A stretch of 39,179 bases of DNA, taken from contig DATBHM010000275.1 of NCBI GenBank assembly GCA_036557505.1, forward strand, positions 1 to 39,179. Reading direction: 5' to 3'. The stretch comes from DATBHM01 sp036557505. GTDB lineage: Bacteria > Actinomycetota > UBA4738 > JACQTL01. The position numbers and the translations under genes were made by a program. Under the pieces are notes generated by a model. The model searched no databases, was not told where the DNA came from, and worked only from the letters and a program-made list of their open reading frames with translations. Shown one piece after another: positions 1 through 12,089 of this stretch (position 1 is the first letter of the stretch; each line of letters starts with the position of its first letter).

Positions 1-247
1 TGATACGACCACAGCCGAAGAAGTCCCTGAGCGCCTCCAGGATGACGACGTTGTCGCGGTGCTGATAGGCCTGGAAACAGGGTGCCACCAGCCAGCGACG
101 TCCGTACCGGGCCGTCGGATGGGGATGGATGCTCACGGAGAAGCATCCCTCGCCATCGATGAACCCCGATACGTAGTCCGGAGTCAGCGAGCCTCCACGC
201 GGCCTTCCCTGCTGATCGTCCCCACCCGTCGGATTGTCACTGCCCAT
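1..247 (-). CDS. LAGLIDADG homing endonuclease inside the 23S intron (partial, 3' end outside window)
   Basis: An open frame on the minus strand runs without a stop from ATG at 247 to the window edge (82 codons). It contains a clear first LAGLIDADG helix, YVSGFIDGEGCFSVSI, about residues 25-40, followed by a basic/aromatic stretch and ILEALRDFFGCGRI, as in single-motif intron endonucleases (LAGLIDADG_1 type). Such enzymes cut intronless alleles and drive spread of the intron by double-strand-break repair; the acid residue in the motif binds the metal. The gene lies in the intron, same strand as the rRNA, and overlaps the presumed P4/P5 region. The start is uncertain because there is no strong Shine-Dalgarno and the frame is open somewhat further upstream. 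Whether a second LAGLIDADG motif follows cannot be seen. Confidence 0.88.
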   Translation of the reverse strand, partial: MGSDNPTGGDDQQGRPRGGSLTPDYVSGFIDGEGCFSVSIHPHPTARYGRRWLVAPCFQAYQHRDNVVILEALRDFFGCGRI

Positions 248-343
248 CTCGTGCGACGCTCCATGGCGCCACCGACACGGACGAGTACCGCGGGATACGC
301 GGGATGTTCCAGCATATAGCCGAGTTTTGTAACAGCCAGGTTG
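1..343 (-). mobile_element. Group I intron in 23S rRNA (5' part only), at the I-CeuI insertion position
   Basis: Reading the minus strand, conserved 23S sequence stops abruptly after ...TAACTATAACGGT (last exon base at 344) and unrelated sequence follows instead of CCTAAGGTAGCGAA. This is the E. coli 1923 site, target of the chloroplast endonuclease I-CeuI. The exon end UAACGGU (350-344) pairs with an internal guide GCUGUUA (336-330), giving a seven-pair P1 with the U.G wobble at the splice site that defines group I introns, closed by a 7-nt loop. Further in, AUGCUGGAAC (minus, from 315) and AUCAGCAGGG (minus, from 216) look like the paired P4 strands (GCUG/CAGC) seen in chloroplast LSU introns. 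The 3' part, including P7, P9 and the 3' splice site, lies left of the window. P1 and the site are read directly; the core assignments are by eye. Confidence 0.88.
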
Positions 344-4297
<3,954 letters not shown>

Positions 4298-4586
4298 GGA
4301 GGAAGCCCGGGACGGCGGCCGAGGCCACCGGCGGGTTCCGCTTCCGTGTTGAGAGCCGGCCCCTCGATGCGGCATCGCACCGCGGGACCTGCATGATCCG
4401 GCCGGACCGTGAATGTCCGGTTCGGATTTTCGTACGATCGCCAGACCACGGTTCGGACGCGACGAATCGCGCCTCCCCGTGCCTGACGGGAACGCACTGG
4501 CTTTTGGCACACTGTCCAGTTCTCAAGGTGCGAGGCGCATCGGAAGGACCAGCGCAACCTCGGAGGGCGGCCGGGGACCGACGCGA
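4298..4586 (-). other. rrn leader RNA with antitermination-like box and 16S processing stem
   Basis: Between the inferred transcription start (~4586) and 16S lies a leader of about 290 nt with no gene. It contains CCTTGAGAACTGGACAGTG (4528-4510, minus), a sequence repeated in the 16S-23S spacer. Its CTGGACAGTGTGCC part (4519-4506) is perfectly complementary over 14 nt to the spacer at 2565-2552. A small hairpin CCGGAC/GTCCGG lies at 4402-4420. Role in antitermination and RNase III processing is inferred from the arrangement usual in rrn operons. Confidence 0.75.
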
Positions 4587-4592
4587 CCTGTG

Positions 4593-4620
4593 ATGATAGC
4601 ACCGCACTGGGAAGCGTCAA
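4593..4620 (-). promoter_or_regulatory. rrn operon promoter
   Basis: On the minus strand: -35 TTGACG (4620-4615), a 16-nt spacer, and -10 TATCAT (4598-4593), pointing at 16S. The -35 begins only about 25 nt after the tyrS stop codon, so the rRNA promoter is packed directly behind tyrS. This is the best match to a housekeeping sigma promoter in the upstream region. Confidence 0.8.
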
Positions 4621-4644
4621 CCGGCGGCCGAAGACCGCTGCTGA

Positions 4645-5850
4645 TCAGGCCAAACGGACGAACCGGTGGGAACCGGCCTGCAGGACCCTCCCCCTGAGGT
4701 CCTCGGCGCCGAGCTCGGCGACCGGATCGGCCAGCACCTCGCCGTCGAGGCGGACGCCGCCCTGCTCCACCAGCCGCTTGGCCTCGCTGTTCGAGGTCGC
4801 GAACCCGACCTCCGCCAGCAGCCTGGGGAGCCACACCATCCCGTCCCTTGCCACCGCGTCGACGACCTTCGCCTCGGGGACGTCGTCGGGGACGGCATGC
4901 TGCCGGTGCACGAGATCGAATCGTTCCTCCGCCTCCCGGGCCGCCTCGTCGCCGTGGTAGAGCGCGACCACGGCGCGGGCCATCCGGCGCTTCTGCCCGT
5001 TCGGGTGCAACGACCCGTCCGAGAGGCCAGCCTCGACCGCCGCCACCCCCTCCGGCGGGAGATCCGCCCCGAGCAGCAGGTACTTCCCGATCAGGTCGTC
5101 CGGCAGGCTCATGAGCTTGCCGAACATCTCCTCCGGCGCCTCGGTGATCCCCACGTAGTTGCCGAGCGACTGGCTCATCTTCTGGACGCCGTCCAGGCCC
5201 TCGAGCAATGGCATGGTGAAGGCCACCTGGGGCTCCTGTCCGTGATCGCGCTGCAACTCCCGCCCCATCAGCAGGTTGAACTTCTGGTCCGTCCCCCCGA
5301 GCTCGACGTCGGCCTCCACCGCCACCGAGTCCATTCCCTGCAGCAACGGATACATGAACTCCATCACCGAGATCGGGCGGCCGTCCGCGTAGCGCCTGGC
5401 GAAGTCGTCGCGCTCCAGCATGCGTGCCACGGTCGTGGCGGCCGTCATCCGAAGGACGTCCTCCATGTCCATCGGCTCCAGCCACTCGCTGTTGTACCGG
5501 ACCTCCGTAACCTCGCGGTCGAGGATCCGCCAGAACTGGTCGAGCAGGCGGTCGGCGTGGCCCTGGACGACCTCCTTCGACAGGCGTGGGCGGGTCTCGG
5601 TCTTGCCGCTCGGGTCGCCAACGCGGGCGGTGAAGTCGCCCACGATGAGCACGGCCGTATGGCCTGCCTGCTGGAAGTGGCGGAGCTTCCGGAGCACCAC
5701 CGCCCACCCCAGGGTGACGGCCGGCGCGGTCGGATCGAGCCCCAGCTTGACCCGCAGGGGCCTTCCCAGCGCCAGCTTGGCCTCGAACTCGTCCTGCGGA
5801 ATCACTTCGGCCGAGCCCGAAAGCAGCCGAGACATGTCCTGAGCAGTCAT
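4645..5850 (-). CDS. tyrS: Tyrosyl-tRNA synthetase with altered HIGH and KMSKS motifs
   Basis: Class I aminoacyl-tRNA synthetase that charges tRNA-Tyr in the cytoplasm; 401 aa, normal for the bacterial TyrRS subfamily with a C-terminal S4 domain (~340-401, containing SNSEAKRLVEQGGVRLDG). The catalytic Rossmann fold shows LGLDPTAP, VGDFTARVGDPSGK and ELGGTDQKFN. Two class-defining motifs are changed: where HLGH is expected the protein reads TLGW (T46-W49), and KMSKS reads KMSQS (K224-S228). The frame is intact and everything else is well conserved, so this is not decay. It is the only TyrRS in this window; whether another copy exists elsewhere cannot be known. The gene stands head-to-head with the PBP gene and directly upstream of the rrn promoter. 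No T-box leader is present. Start ATG 5850 lacks a clear ribosome-binding site. Confidence 0.93.
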   Translation of the reverse strand: MTAQDMSRLLSGSAEVIPQDEFEAKLALGRPLRVKLGLDPTAPAVTLGWAVVLRKLRHFQQAGHTAVLIVGDFTARVGDPSGKTETRPRLSKEVVQGHADRLLDQFWRILDREVTEVRYNSEWLEPMDMEDVLRMTAATTVARMLERDDFARRYADGRPISVMEFMYPLLQGMDSVAVEADVELGGTDQKFNLLMGRELQRDHGQEPQVAFTMPLLEGLDGVQKMSQSLGNYVGITEAPEEMFGKLMSLPDDLIGKYLLLGADLPPEGVAAVEAGLSDGSLHPNGQKRRMARAVVALYHGDEAAREAEERFDLVHRQHAVPDDVPEAKVVDAVARDGMVWLPRLLAEVGFATSNSEAKRLVEQGGVRLDGEVLADPVAELGAEDLRGRVLQAGSHRFVRLA

Positions 5851-5890
5851 GACCGGGGCTGAGGCTACCAGTGGAACCGAAAACGACCGA

Positions 5891-5896
5891 TATCAT
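5891..5896 (+). promoter_or_regulatory. Putative -10 element for near-leaderless PBP mRNA
   Basis: TATCAT (same hexamer as the rrn -10) sits 9 nt before the GTG at 5906, so transcription would begin within a few bases of that codon. This supports GTG 5906 over the in-frame ATG at 5849, which overlaps the divergent tyrS start. No convincing -35 is visible. Confidence 0.45.
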
Positions 5897-5905
5897 CGGC
5901 GCACC

Positions 5906-8671
5906 GTGATCGGGCGCCGGGGATCGCTCGCGGCCGGCATGCTCGTGCTGGCCCTCGTCGCGGCCGGATGTCACGTGCCGCGGCTCCAGGACGAGGAGCG
6001 CAAGGCGCGCGAGCTGCCGCAGACCTCGTTCATGTACGCGGCGGACGGGTCCCTCCTCACGAGCTTCCACGCCGAGGAGGACCGCGTCGTGGTCCCCCTC
6101 GACCGCATCCCTGACATCGTCCGCCGCGCCATCGTCGCCGTCGAGGACCGCCGGTTCTACGATCACCCCGGCGTCGACCTCCGGGCGCTGCTGCGCGCCG
6201 CCTACGTCGACCTCACGAAGGGCCACATCGTCGAGGGCGGCTCCACGATCACCGAGCAGTACGTGAAGAACCGCTACCTGGGCTCGGACCAGACCCTCTC
6301 CCGCAAGCTCAAGGAGGCCCTCCTGGCCTGGCAGCTCGAGCACGAGCTGACGAAGGACCAGATCCTGACCCGGTACCTGAACACCGTGTACTTCGGGCAG
6401 GGGGCCTATGGCATCCAGGCCGCCGCGAAGACCTACTTCTCCGAGCCCGCGGCCGACCTCGACCTGCAGCAGACCTCGCTCCTGGTCGGGCTGGTCCAGG
6501 CGCCGTCCGCCTACGACCCCGTCGACCACCCCAACCTCGCCCTGCAGCGGCGGAACACGGTCCTCGGCGTCCTTCGGAGCCAGCACGTGATCACGGCGAA
6601 CGAGTACGCCGCCACCCTCGCGAGCGGACTCGGCCTCCACCTCCACACGCGCCAGCGCTACCGCGCCCCGTACTTCGTCCAGTACGTGAAGCAGTGGATG
6701 TTCTCCAACCCCGCATTCGGGGTGACGCGGGCGGACCGCGAGAACCTGCTGTACCGGGGGGGCCTGCGGATCTTCACCACCCTGCGGCCGTGGCTCCAGG
6801 AGGACGCCGAGTCGGCCGTGAAGGAGATCCTGATCTACCCCACCGACCCCTACGCGGCCATGACCGTGATCGACCCCCAAACCGGCGAGATCGTGGCCAT
6901 GGTCGGGGGCCGAGACTACTTCTCGCAGGACGATCCCGTGGCCCAGCTCAACCTGGCGACGGGGGGCGTGACCGGACGGCAGGCGGGTTCGACATTCAAG
7001 CCGTTCGCCCTCGTGGCCGCCATGGAGAACGGCATCCCGCCGCAGCGCGTGTACGACGCGCCGCCGTCGATCGTCATCCCGCTGCCCCGTGACTGCCAGG
7101 CCCGCGGCGAGCCCGTCTGGCCGGTCACCAACTTCGACGGGACCGCCGAGGGCCAGATCACCGTCGAGCAGGCGACGATCGACTCGGTGAACGTCGTGTA
7201 CGCGCAGATCGTGCGTGACCTGGGCGGCGGGAACGCGTGCGCGGGCGCCGCGAAGGTCGTGGACGTGGCCAGGGCCCTCGGGCTCAACCCGTCCGAGCTG
7301 CTCGCGATGGGGGTCAGCCACCCGCTCGCGAGGGTCCCCGCGGCGGTGCTCGGCGCGGAGCAGGTGAACACCGTCGAGATGGCCTCCGCGTACGGCACGC
7401 TCGCCAACGTCGGCTACCGCGTGCCCCCCGTCGCCGTGACGAAGGTCACCGACTCCTCGGGCAAGGTCCTGTGGCGGGCCCGCGACCATCGGACGCTCGC
7501 CGTGGACCCCCCGGTCGCGTTCGTGGCCGACCAGATCCTCCAGAAGGTCGTCCAGGAGGGAACCGGGGCCGCGGCGGCCATCGCCCGCCCGGCGATCGGC
7601 AAGACCGGGACCGCCCAGAACTACTCCGACGCCTGGTTCGTCGGGGCGATCCCCCAGCTGTCGGCGGCGGTGTGGGTGGGATTCCCGGAGGGCGAGATCC
7701 CCATGGTCGCGCCGCGGACGCGGCTGCCCCAGGTGCTGGGGGGCACGTGGCCGGCACAGATCTGGCACCTGTTCATGACGAATGCGTCCGCCCACCTGCC
7801 GGTGGAACGGTTCCCGAAACCCGTCGTGCGCTACGTCACGGTCCGGATCGACACGTCCCAGAACTGCCAGGCGAACCAGTACACGCCGCCGGACCTCATC
7901 GCCGAGGTCCGGTTCATCGAGGGAACCCAGCCGCCCGTGTGCCGCACGCCGACGACGTACCAGCCGCTCGACGTGCCGTCCGTCATCGGCCTCGACGAGA
8001 GCGCCGCCGCGTCCACCCTCGCCTCCGCGGGGTTCCAGTCGGTGGCGGTGCCGCGGGCGTCGCCGCAGACGCCCGGCACCGTGGTCGGCCAGGATCCCAT
8101 CGCCGGCATGCAGGCCCTTCAGGCCAGCACGGTGACGCTCTTCGTCGCGGTGCCGCTCCCGGCGCCGTGTCCGCCGCCCACGACCACGCCCCCGGTGAGC
8201 CCGTCGGCCCCGGCCGGCACCCCGGCGTCGCCGAGCCCGGGGACCGCCGGGCTGGCGGCGCGCAGCCCCTCGCCGCACGGCTCCGCCCACCCGTCGCCGA
8301 CGACGACGGCCGGCCCCTCGCCCACCGGCAGAACCTCCCCCCCGCCGACGTCGCCGTCCCCGACGCCGTCGGGGTCGGGTGCCCCCTCGCCGGAGCCGTC
8401 GCCGACGCTCCTCCCGTGCCCCACACCGGCCGGATCGCCGATCCCCGCGATCGTCCCGAACGTCATCGGGCTGTCGCAGGACGCGGCCCTGGCCAAGCTC
8501 GCGGAGGCCGGGTTCGCCGCCGCCGCGCTGATCCACTCGCAGTGCTCCGGACCCGCGCAGGGGTGCCACGCGAAGCCGGGCGTCGTGTGGCGGCAGCTCC
8601 CGGTCTCCGGCGACACCCAGCTGCCGGGTTCGACCGTCACGGTCTGGGTCAATCCCAAGTCGGGCCTGTAG
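5906..8671 (+). CDS. Class A penicillin-binding protein with predicted lipobox and two PASTA domains
   Basis: Bifunctional peptidoglycan synthase: glycosyltransferase plus transpeptidase outside the membrane. Numbering here is from the in-frame ATG at 5849 (940 aa); I prefer GTG 5906 (921 aa). The N-terminus has a short hydrophobic run ending in LVAAGC, a good lipobox, in place of the usual uncleaved membrane anchor. GT51 domain ~55-250 with the catalytic Glu in VEDRRFYDHPG (E99) and GGSTITEQYVKN. Transpeptidase ~330-650: STFK (S381), SVN in DSVNVVYAQ, KTGT (K585). Then PASTA 1 (~710-770), a Pro/Ser/Thr-rich linker of ~100 residues, and PASTA 2 (~870-935), which in this family sense peptidoglycan or bind beta-lactams. 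It is convergent with mpg (15-nt gap) and divergent from tyrS. All catalytic motifs are intact. Confidence 0.95.
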   Translation: MIGRRGSLAAGMLVLALVAAGCHVPRLQDEERKARELPQTSFMYAADGSLLTSFHAEEDRVVVPLDRIPDIVRRAIVAVEDRRFYDHPGVDLRALLRAAYVDLTKGHIVEGGSTITEQYVKNRYLGSDQTLSRKLKEALLAWQLEHELTKDQILTRYLNTVYFGQGAYGIQAAAKTYFSEPAADLDLQQTSLLVGLVQAPSAYDPVDHPNLALQRRNTVLGVLRSQHVITANEYAATLASGLGLHLHTRQRYRAPYFVQYVKQWMFSNPAFGVTRADRENLLYRGGLRIFTTLRPWLQEDAESAVKEILIYPTDPYAAMTVIDPQTGEIVAMVGGRDYFSQDDPVAQLNLATGGVTGRQAGSTFKPFALVAAMENGIPPQRVYDAPPSIVIPLPRDCQARGEPVWPVTNFDGTAEGQITVEQATIDSVNVVYAQIVRDLGGGNACAGAAKVVDVARALGLNPSELLAMGVSHPLARVPAAVLGAEQVNTVEMASAYGTLANVGYRVPPVAVTKVTDSSGKVLWRARDHRTLAVDPPVAFVADQILQKVVQEGTGAAAAIARPAIGKTGTAQNYSDAWFVGAIPQLSAAVWVGFPEGEIPMVAPRTRLPQVLGGTWPAQIWHLFMTNASAHLPVERFPKPVVRYVTVRIDTSQNCQANQYTPPDLIAEVRFIEGTQPPVCRTPTTYQPLDVPSVIGLDESAAASTLASAGFQSVAVPRASPQTPGTVVGQDPIAGMQALQASTVTLFVAVPLPAPCPPPTTTPPVSPSAPAGTPASPSPGTAGLAARSPSPHGSAHPSPTTTAGPSPTGRTSPPPTSPSPTPSGSGAPSPEPSPTLLPCPTPAGSPIPAIVPNVIGLSQDAALAKLAEAGFAAAALIHSQCSGPAQGCHAKPGVVWRQLPVSGDTQLPGSTVTVWVNPKSGL

Positions 8672-8686
8672 CGCTCGACAGCGAGG

Positions 8687-9274
8687 TCAGGCGGTCCGGG
8701 GGCCCCGTGAGACGAAGCGGCTGCCTGCCACCACGAACCGCCACGGCCGGTCGGTGGCCACCCTGATCCCCACGCGGGGCCCGGCGACCACCAGGTCCGG
8801 CGGCACCGGCGACCCCGACTCGACGCGCAGCTCGGCGCCCCGCACGATGTCGGTGCCGTTCTGGGGCCTGCCGACGGCGAGCGCCTGACAGAGCCGGCCC
8901 GGGCCGGCGCACAGCAATCGCGGGTCGCCCACCCCGCGCCGGGCGGCCATCCGGTCGGTCCCCTCGAGCGGCTCGGCGGCACGGAGCAGGACGGCGCTCC
9001 CCTCCCCCTCGTCGCCGGTGACCACGTTCATGCAGAAGTGCATGCCGTACGTGAAGTACACGTACAGATGCCCCGGCGGCCCGAACATGACCTCGGTCCT
9101 GGCCGTTCGCCCCCGGAACGAGTGGCTGGCGGGGTCGTCCTGCCGGTACGCCTCCACCTCCACGATGCGGGCCGAGCACCGCGTCCCGTCCGGCAGGAAC
9201 CGGACGAGGGTCCGGCCCAGCAGGTCGGGGGCCACCTCGAGCGACGGTCGGCGGTAGAACGCCCGCGACAGCAC
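8687..9274 (-). CDS. mpg: 3-methyladenine DNA glycosylase (AAG/MPG family)
   Basis: Base-excision repair enzyme that removes alkylated purines such as 3-methyladenine and hypoxanthine. The 195-aa product matches the bacterial AAG fold length: LSRAFYRRPSLEVAPDLLG at the N-terminus, then VEVEAYRQDDPASHSFRG with the catalytic Glu, MFGPPGHLYVYFTYGMHFCM, and VLLRAAEPLEG, a typical family signature. I chose GTG 9274, which gives the family's usual MLSRAF N-terminus; an open frame extends upstream but lies inside polX in another frame. The start is 38 nt after the polX stop, so the two repair genes are probably cotranscribed. No strong Shine-Dalgarno is visible. mpg near tyrS is also seen in mycobacteria. 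Confidence 0.92.
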   Translation of the reverse strand: MLSRAFYRRPSLEVAPDLLGRTLVRFLPDGTRCSARIVEVEAYRQDDPASHSFRGRTARTEVMFGPPGHLYVYFTYGMHFCMNVVTGDEGEGSAVLLRAAEPLEGTDRMAARRGVGDPRLLCAGPGRLCQALAVGRPQNGTDIVRGAELRVESGSPVPPDLVVAGPRVGIRVATDRPWRFVVAGSRFVSRGPRTA

Positions 9275-9312
9275 GGCGCGGGACGGCCGCCCAACGGCCC
9301 GCCGCGCGGCGA

Positions 9313-11070
9313 TCAGCGGCCCTTCCGCAGGAACGTCCGCAGCTTCGACAGCGGCCACGCGTTGATCACGTCGGCGGCGGTGAGCCATCCGCGCTGCGCG
9401 GTTCCGACACCGAACCGCTGGAACGCGAGGTGGACCGTCGAATGCGAATCGGTGTCCACGGAGAACTTCACCCCGTGCCGCCGCGCCCACAGCACGTGCT
9501 CGTCGCGGAGGTCGAGTCGGTCCGGGAACGAGTTGATCTCGAGCGCGGTGCCGGTGGCGGCGGCGGCGCGGAAGACCGCGTCGAGATCGTAGTCGATCGG
9601 CGGCCGGTGCCCGATGATCCGCGCGGTCGGGTGGCCGATGATGTGGACGTTCGGGTTCTCCATGGCCGTCACGATCCGCTTCGTCATCTCCTCGGGCGTC
9701 TGGTGGAAGTGCGAGTGCACCGACGCCACACAGACGTCGAAGCCGTCGAGGAACTCCGCCGGCCAGTCCACCCCGCCGTCCGGGTCGATGTTCAGCTCGG
9801 TGCCGTGCAGGAGCGCCATCTTCGGGAACCGCTCCTGCAGGGAACGGAGCTGCGCCCGCTGGGCGAGCATCTTCTCGTCGGTCATGCGCTGCATGTACAG
9901 ATTGGGGGCGTGATCGGTCACCGCGTAGTACGCGTGGCCGATGCCGGCGGCGGTCTCGAGCATGCGCTCGAGCGGGGCGAGGCCGTCGGTGAGGTCGGTG
10001 TGCGTGTGGAGGTCGCCCCGGAGCTGTGACTGCTGTAGGACGTCGGGGAGCTCGCCCTTCCGGGCGGCTTCGACCTCGCCGCGGTCCTCGCGCATGGTGG
10101 GCGGGATCCACGGGAGGCCGAGCCGCTCGTAGACCTCTTCCTCGGTCTCGGCGACGATCAGCTCCTCGGTCTGCGCGTCGAACAGCCCGTACTCGGACAG
10201 CTTGAGCTTCTGGCGGACCGCGAGCTCACGCGTCTTCACGTTGTGGGCCTTGGAGCCGGTGAAGTACTGCAGCGCCGCGCCCCAGCACGACGGCGGGATC
10301 ACGCGGAGATCGACCTGCAGGCCGCGGGTGGTGAGGATGCTCGACTTGGTCTCGCCGTGCGCGATGACCCGCTCGACGTGGGGCAGCGACGTGAACGCGT
10401 CCATGACCTCGGGGGCGTCCGTGTCGCCGGCGGCGACCAGGAGGTCGATGTCACCGATCGTCTCGCGCATCCGGCGCAACGAGCCCGCGTAGTCGCTCCG
10501 GAGCACCTGGGGCAACGCCCGGAGCTCGCCGAGCAGCTCCTCGGCCAGGTCGAGCGCGACCCCGATCTGCACCCGGTCGCCCGACTGCTGCATGGTCCGG
10601 ATCCCGGTGGAGATGTTCTCGGCGGTCTTCTCGCCGAACCCCTTGATCGACGCGACCCGGCCGTCCTCGACGGCATCGGCCAGCTCCTCGACCGAGGCCA
10701 CGTGGAGCTCCTGATACAGGGCCATCGCCTTCTTGGGGCCGACGTTCGGGATGGACATGAGCTGGCGGACGCCCGGTGGGATCTGGGCCCGCAGCTCCTC
10801 CAGGGCGGACATCGAGCCCGTCCGGAGGAGCTCGACCACCTTGGGCGCGATGGACTTGCCCACGTTGGGGATCGCCAGGAGTCGGTCCACGTCGGCGCCG
10901 GCGACGTCCTCGTGCCAGCCCCCGATCGACCGGGCCGCCTTCTCGTAGGCGCGGGCCTTGTGGGGGTCCGGCGACGTGATGGCGAGCAGGTCCCGGTACT
11001 CGTTCAGGACGGCTTCGACGGTCTCGTTGGCGCGCGGCACGACAGGGATTCTAGAAAGCGCGGGGGACAT
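9313..11070 (-). CDS. polX: DNA polymerase X with C-terminal PHP domain
   Basis: Family X DNA polymerase for gap filling in repair, 585 aa, the usual size for bacterial PolX. Domains in order: helix-hairpin-helix/8-kDa region (~1-160, with IPNVGKSIAPKV and SIPNVGPKKAMALY), palm nucleotidyltransferase with GSLRRMRETIGDIDLLV (the GD.D metal pair, ~205-220), then a PHP phosphoesterase domain from ~350 with GDLHTHTDLTDG, AVTDHAPN and VDTDSHS, giving 3'-5' exonuclease or AP-endonuclease type activity in characterised bacterial homologues. The start could be ATG 11070 or GTG 11040 (MPRANETVEAVL), which better matches family N-termini; neither has a clear ribosome-binding site. It lies 16 nt after argF and before mpg. 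Confidence 0.94.
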   Translation of the reverse strand: MSPALSRIPVVPRANETVEAVLNEYRDLLAITSPDPHKARAYEKAARSIGGWHEDVAGADVDRLLAIPNVGKSIAPKVVELLRTGSMSALEELRAQIPPGVRQLMSIPNVGPKKAMALYQELHVASVEELADAVEDGRVASIKGFGEKTAENISTGIRTMQQSGDRVQIGVALDLAEELLGELRALPQVLRSDYAGSLRRMRETIGDIDLLVAAGDTDAPEVMDAFTSLPHVERVIAHGETKSSILTTRGLQVDLRVIPPSCWGAALQYFTGSKAHNVKTRELAVRQKLKLSEYGLFDAQTEELIVAETEEEVYERLGLPWIPPTMREDRGEVEAARKGELPDVLQQSQLRGDLHTHTDLTDGLAPLERMLETAAGIGHAYYAVTDHAPNLYMQRMTDEKMLAQRAQLRSLQERFPKMALLHGTELNIDPDGGVDWPAEFLDGFDVCVASVHSHFHQTPEEMTKRIVTAMENPNVHIIGHPTARIIGHRPPIDYDLDAVFRAAAATGTALEINSFPDRLDLRDEHVLWARRHGVKFSVDTDSHSTVHLAFQRFGVGTAQRGWLTAADVINAWPLSKLRTFLRKGR

Positions 11071-11086
11071 GCCCCGACGGCGGTCG

Positions 11087-12013
11087 TCAGTCGGCGTCCG
11101 CGGACAGGAGCCAGAGCAGGAGGGCCCGCTGCGTGTGCAGCCGGTTCTCCGCCTGGTCCCAGACCGCCGAGTGCGGCCCGTCGATCACCCCGTCGGTGAT
11201 CTCCTGGCCGCGGTGGGCCGGCAGACAGTGCATCACGATCACGTCTGGTGCGGCGCGGTCGACGACCGACTCGTCGATGCGAAACGGCGGGAACACCAGC
11301 GCGCGCTCGGCCAGCTCGGCCTCCTCGTCCATCGACGTCCACACGTCGGTGTACAGCACGTCGGCGCCCATGGCCGCCTGCACGGGGTCGTTCGTCACGC
11401 TCACGGAGCCCCCCGTGCCGGCGGCGAGCTCCTCGGCGTGGTGGACGACCTGCGGGATCGGCTCGAAGCCCAGTGGCGTGGCCACGCGAACGTGCATGCC
11501 GGCCAGGGAGCCGCCCAGCAGCAGCGAATGGGCGACGTTGTTGCCGTCGCCGAGGTAGGTCAGCGTCAGCCCGGCGAGCCTCCCCGCGCGCTCGCGCAGG
11601 GTCAGCAGGTCGGCCAGCACCTGGCAGGGGTGTTCGAAGTCGGTGAGCGCGTTGATGACCGGGACGTCGGAGGCGGCGGCCAGGAGCTCCAGCCGCTCGT
11701 GATCCGGGGTCCGGAGCACGATCGCGTCGACGTACCTGGCGAGCGCCCGGCCGGTGTCCTCGACCGTCTCGCTCTGCCCGAGGGGCAGCTCCTGTGAGGA
11801 CAGGTTGACGGGATGCCCCCCGATCGACGCGATCGCCACGTCGAGCGACACCCTCGTCCGGGTCGAGGGCTGCTCGAAGATGATCGCCACCGATTTCCCG
11901 GCCAGCCGGTTCGCATGGCGGGCGGGCTCGGCCTTGGTGGTCGCGGCGAGGTCGAGCAGGTGCTCGAGCTCGGACGCGGAGACGTCCACCATCGACAGGA
12001 AGTCGCGGCTCAT
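11087..12013 (-). CDS. argF: Ornithine carbamoyltransferase
   Basis: Makes citrulline from ornithine and carbamoyl phosphate in arginine synthesis. 308 aa, full length. The carbamoyl-phosphate site FEQPSTRTRVSLDVA (~50-63), ELPLGQSETVEDT, the HPCQVLADLLTL region and the ornithine-binding HCLPAHRG (C-terminal third) are all present, separating it from aspartate carbamoyltransferase. It sits alone: the argC-J-B-D genes that usually join pheT to argF in actinobacteria are absent here, so argF directly follows pheT (76 nt) and precedes polX. Start ATG 12013 gives the normal N-terminus. Confidence 0.96.
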   Translation of the reverse strand: MSRDFLSMVDVSASELEHLLDLAATTKAEPARHANRLAGKSVAIIFEQPSTRTRVSLDVAIASIGGHPVNLSSQELPLGQSETVEDTGRALARYVDAIVLRTPDHERLELLAAASDVPVINALTDFEHPCQVLADLLTLRERAGRLAGLTLTYLGDGNNVAHSLLLGGSLAGMHVRVATPLGFEPIPQVVHHAEELAAGTGGSVSVTNDPVQAAMGADVLYTDVWTSMDEEAELAERALVFPPFRIDESVVDRAAPDVIVMHCLPAHRGQEITDGVIDGPHSAVWDQAENRLHTQRALLLWLLSADAD

Positions 12014-12022
12014 CGGCGGCGC

Positions 12023-12028
12023 AGTCTA
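12023..12028 (-). promoter_or_regulatory. Putative -10 element, near-leaderless argF promoter
   Basis: TAGACT (12028-12023, minus) ends 9 nt before the argF ATG, so the transcript would begin about at the start codon. This fits the lack of a Shine-Dalgarno before argF. No clear -35 and no convincing ARG operator were found in the 76-nt gap. Confidence 0.35.
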
Positions 12029-12089
12029 CCGGTGCGAGTACCAAGATCCGAATTCCACGACCGTCCCGGGGGCGCGCGGCTCGGCCGTC

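Noticed and set aside
1..343. Intervening sequence (IVS) or archaeal-type bulge-helix-bulge intron instead of group I
   Set aside because: IVSs are excised without ligation and sit in variable loops; here insertion is in a universally conserved site with a guide pairing and U.G splice junction.
4298..4640. T-box or other riboswitch linked to tyrS or rrn
   Set aside because: No T-box sequence or specifier loop; the region fits an rrn leader and promoter. The tyrS upstream gap (~55 nt) is too short for a T-box.
4523..8569. 1348-codon open frame on the minus strand across tyrS and the PBP gene
   Set aside because: Arg/Gly/Pro-rich, no recognisable domain, antisense to a PBP with intact motifs; an artefact of high GC third positions.
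8687..10111. 474-codon reading of mpg
   Set aside because: The upstream part overlaps polX in another frame and has no glycosylase similarity; the real start is near 9274.
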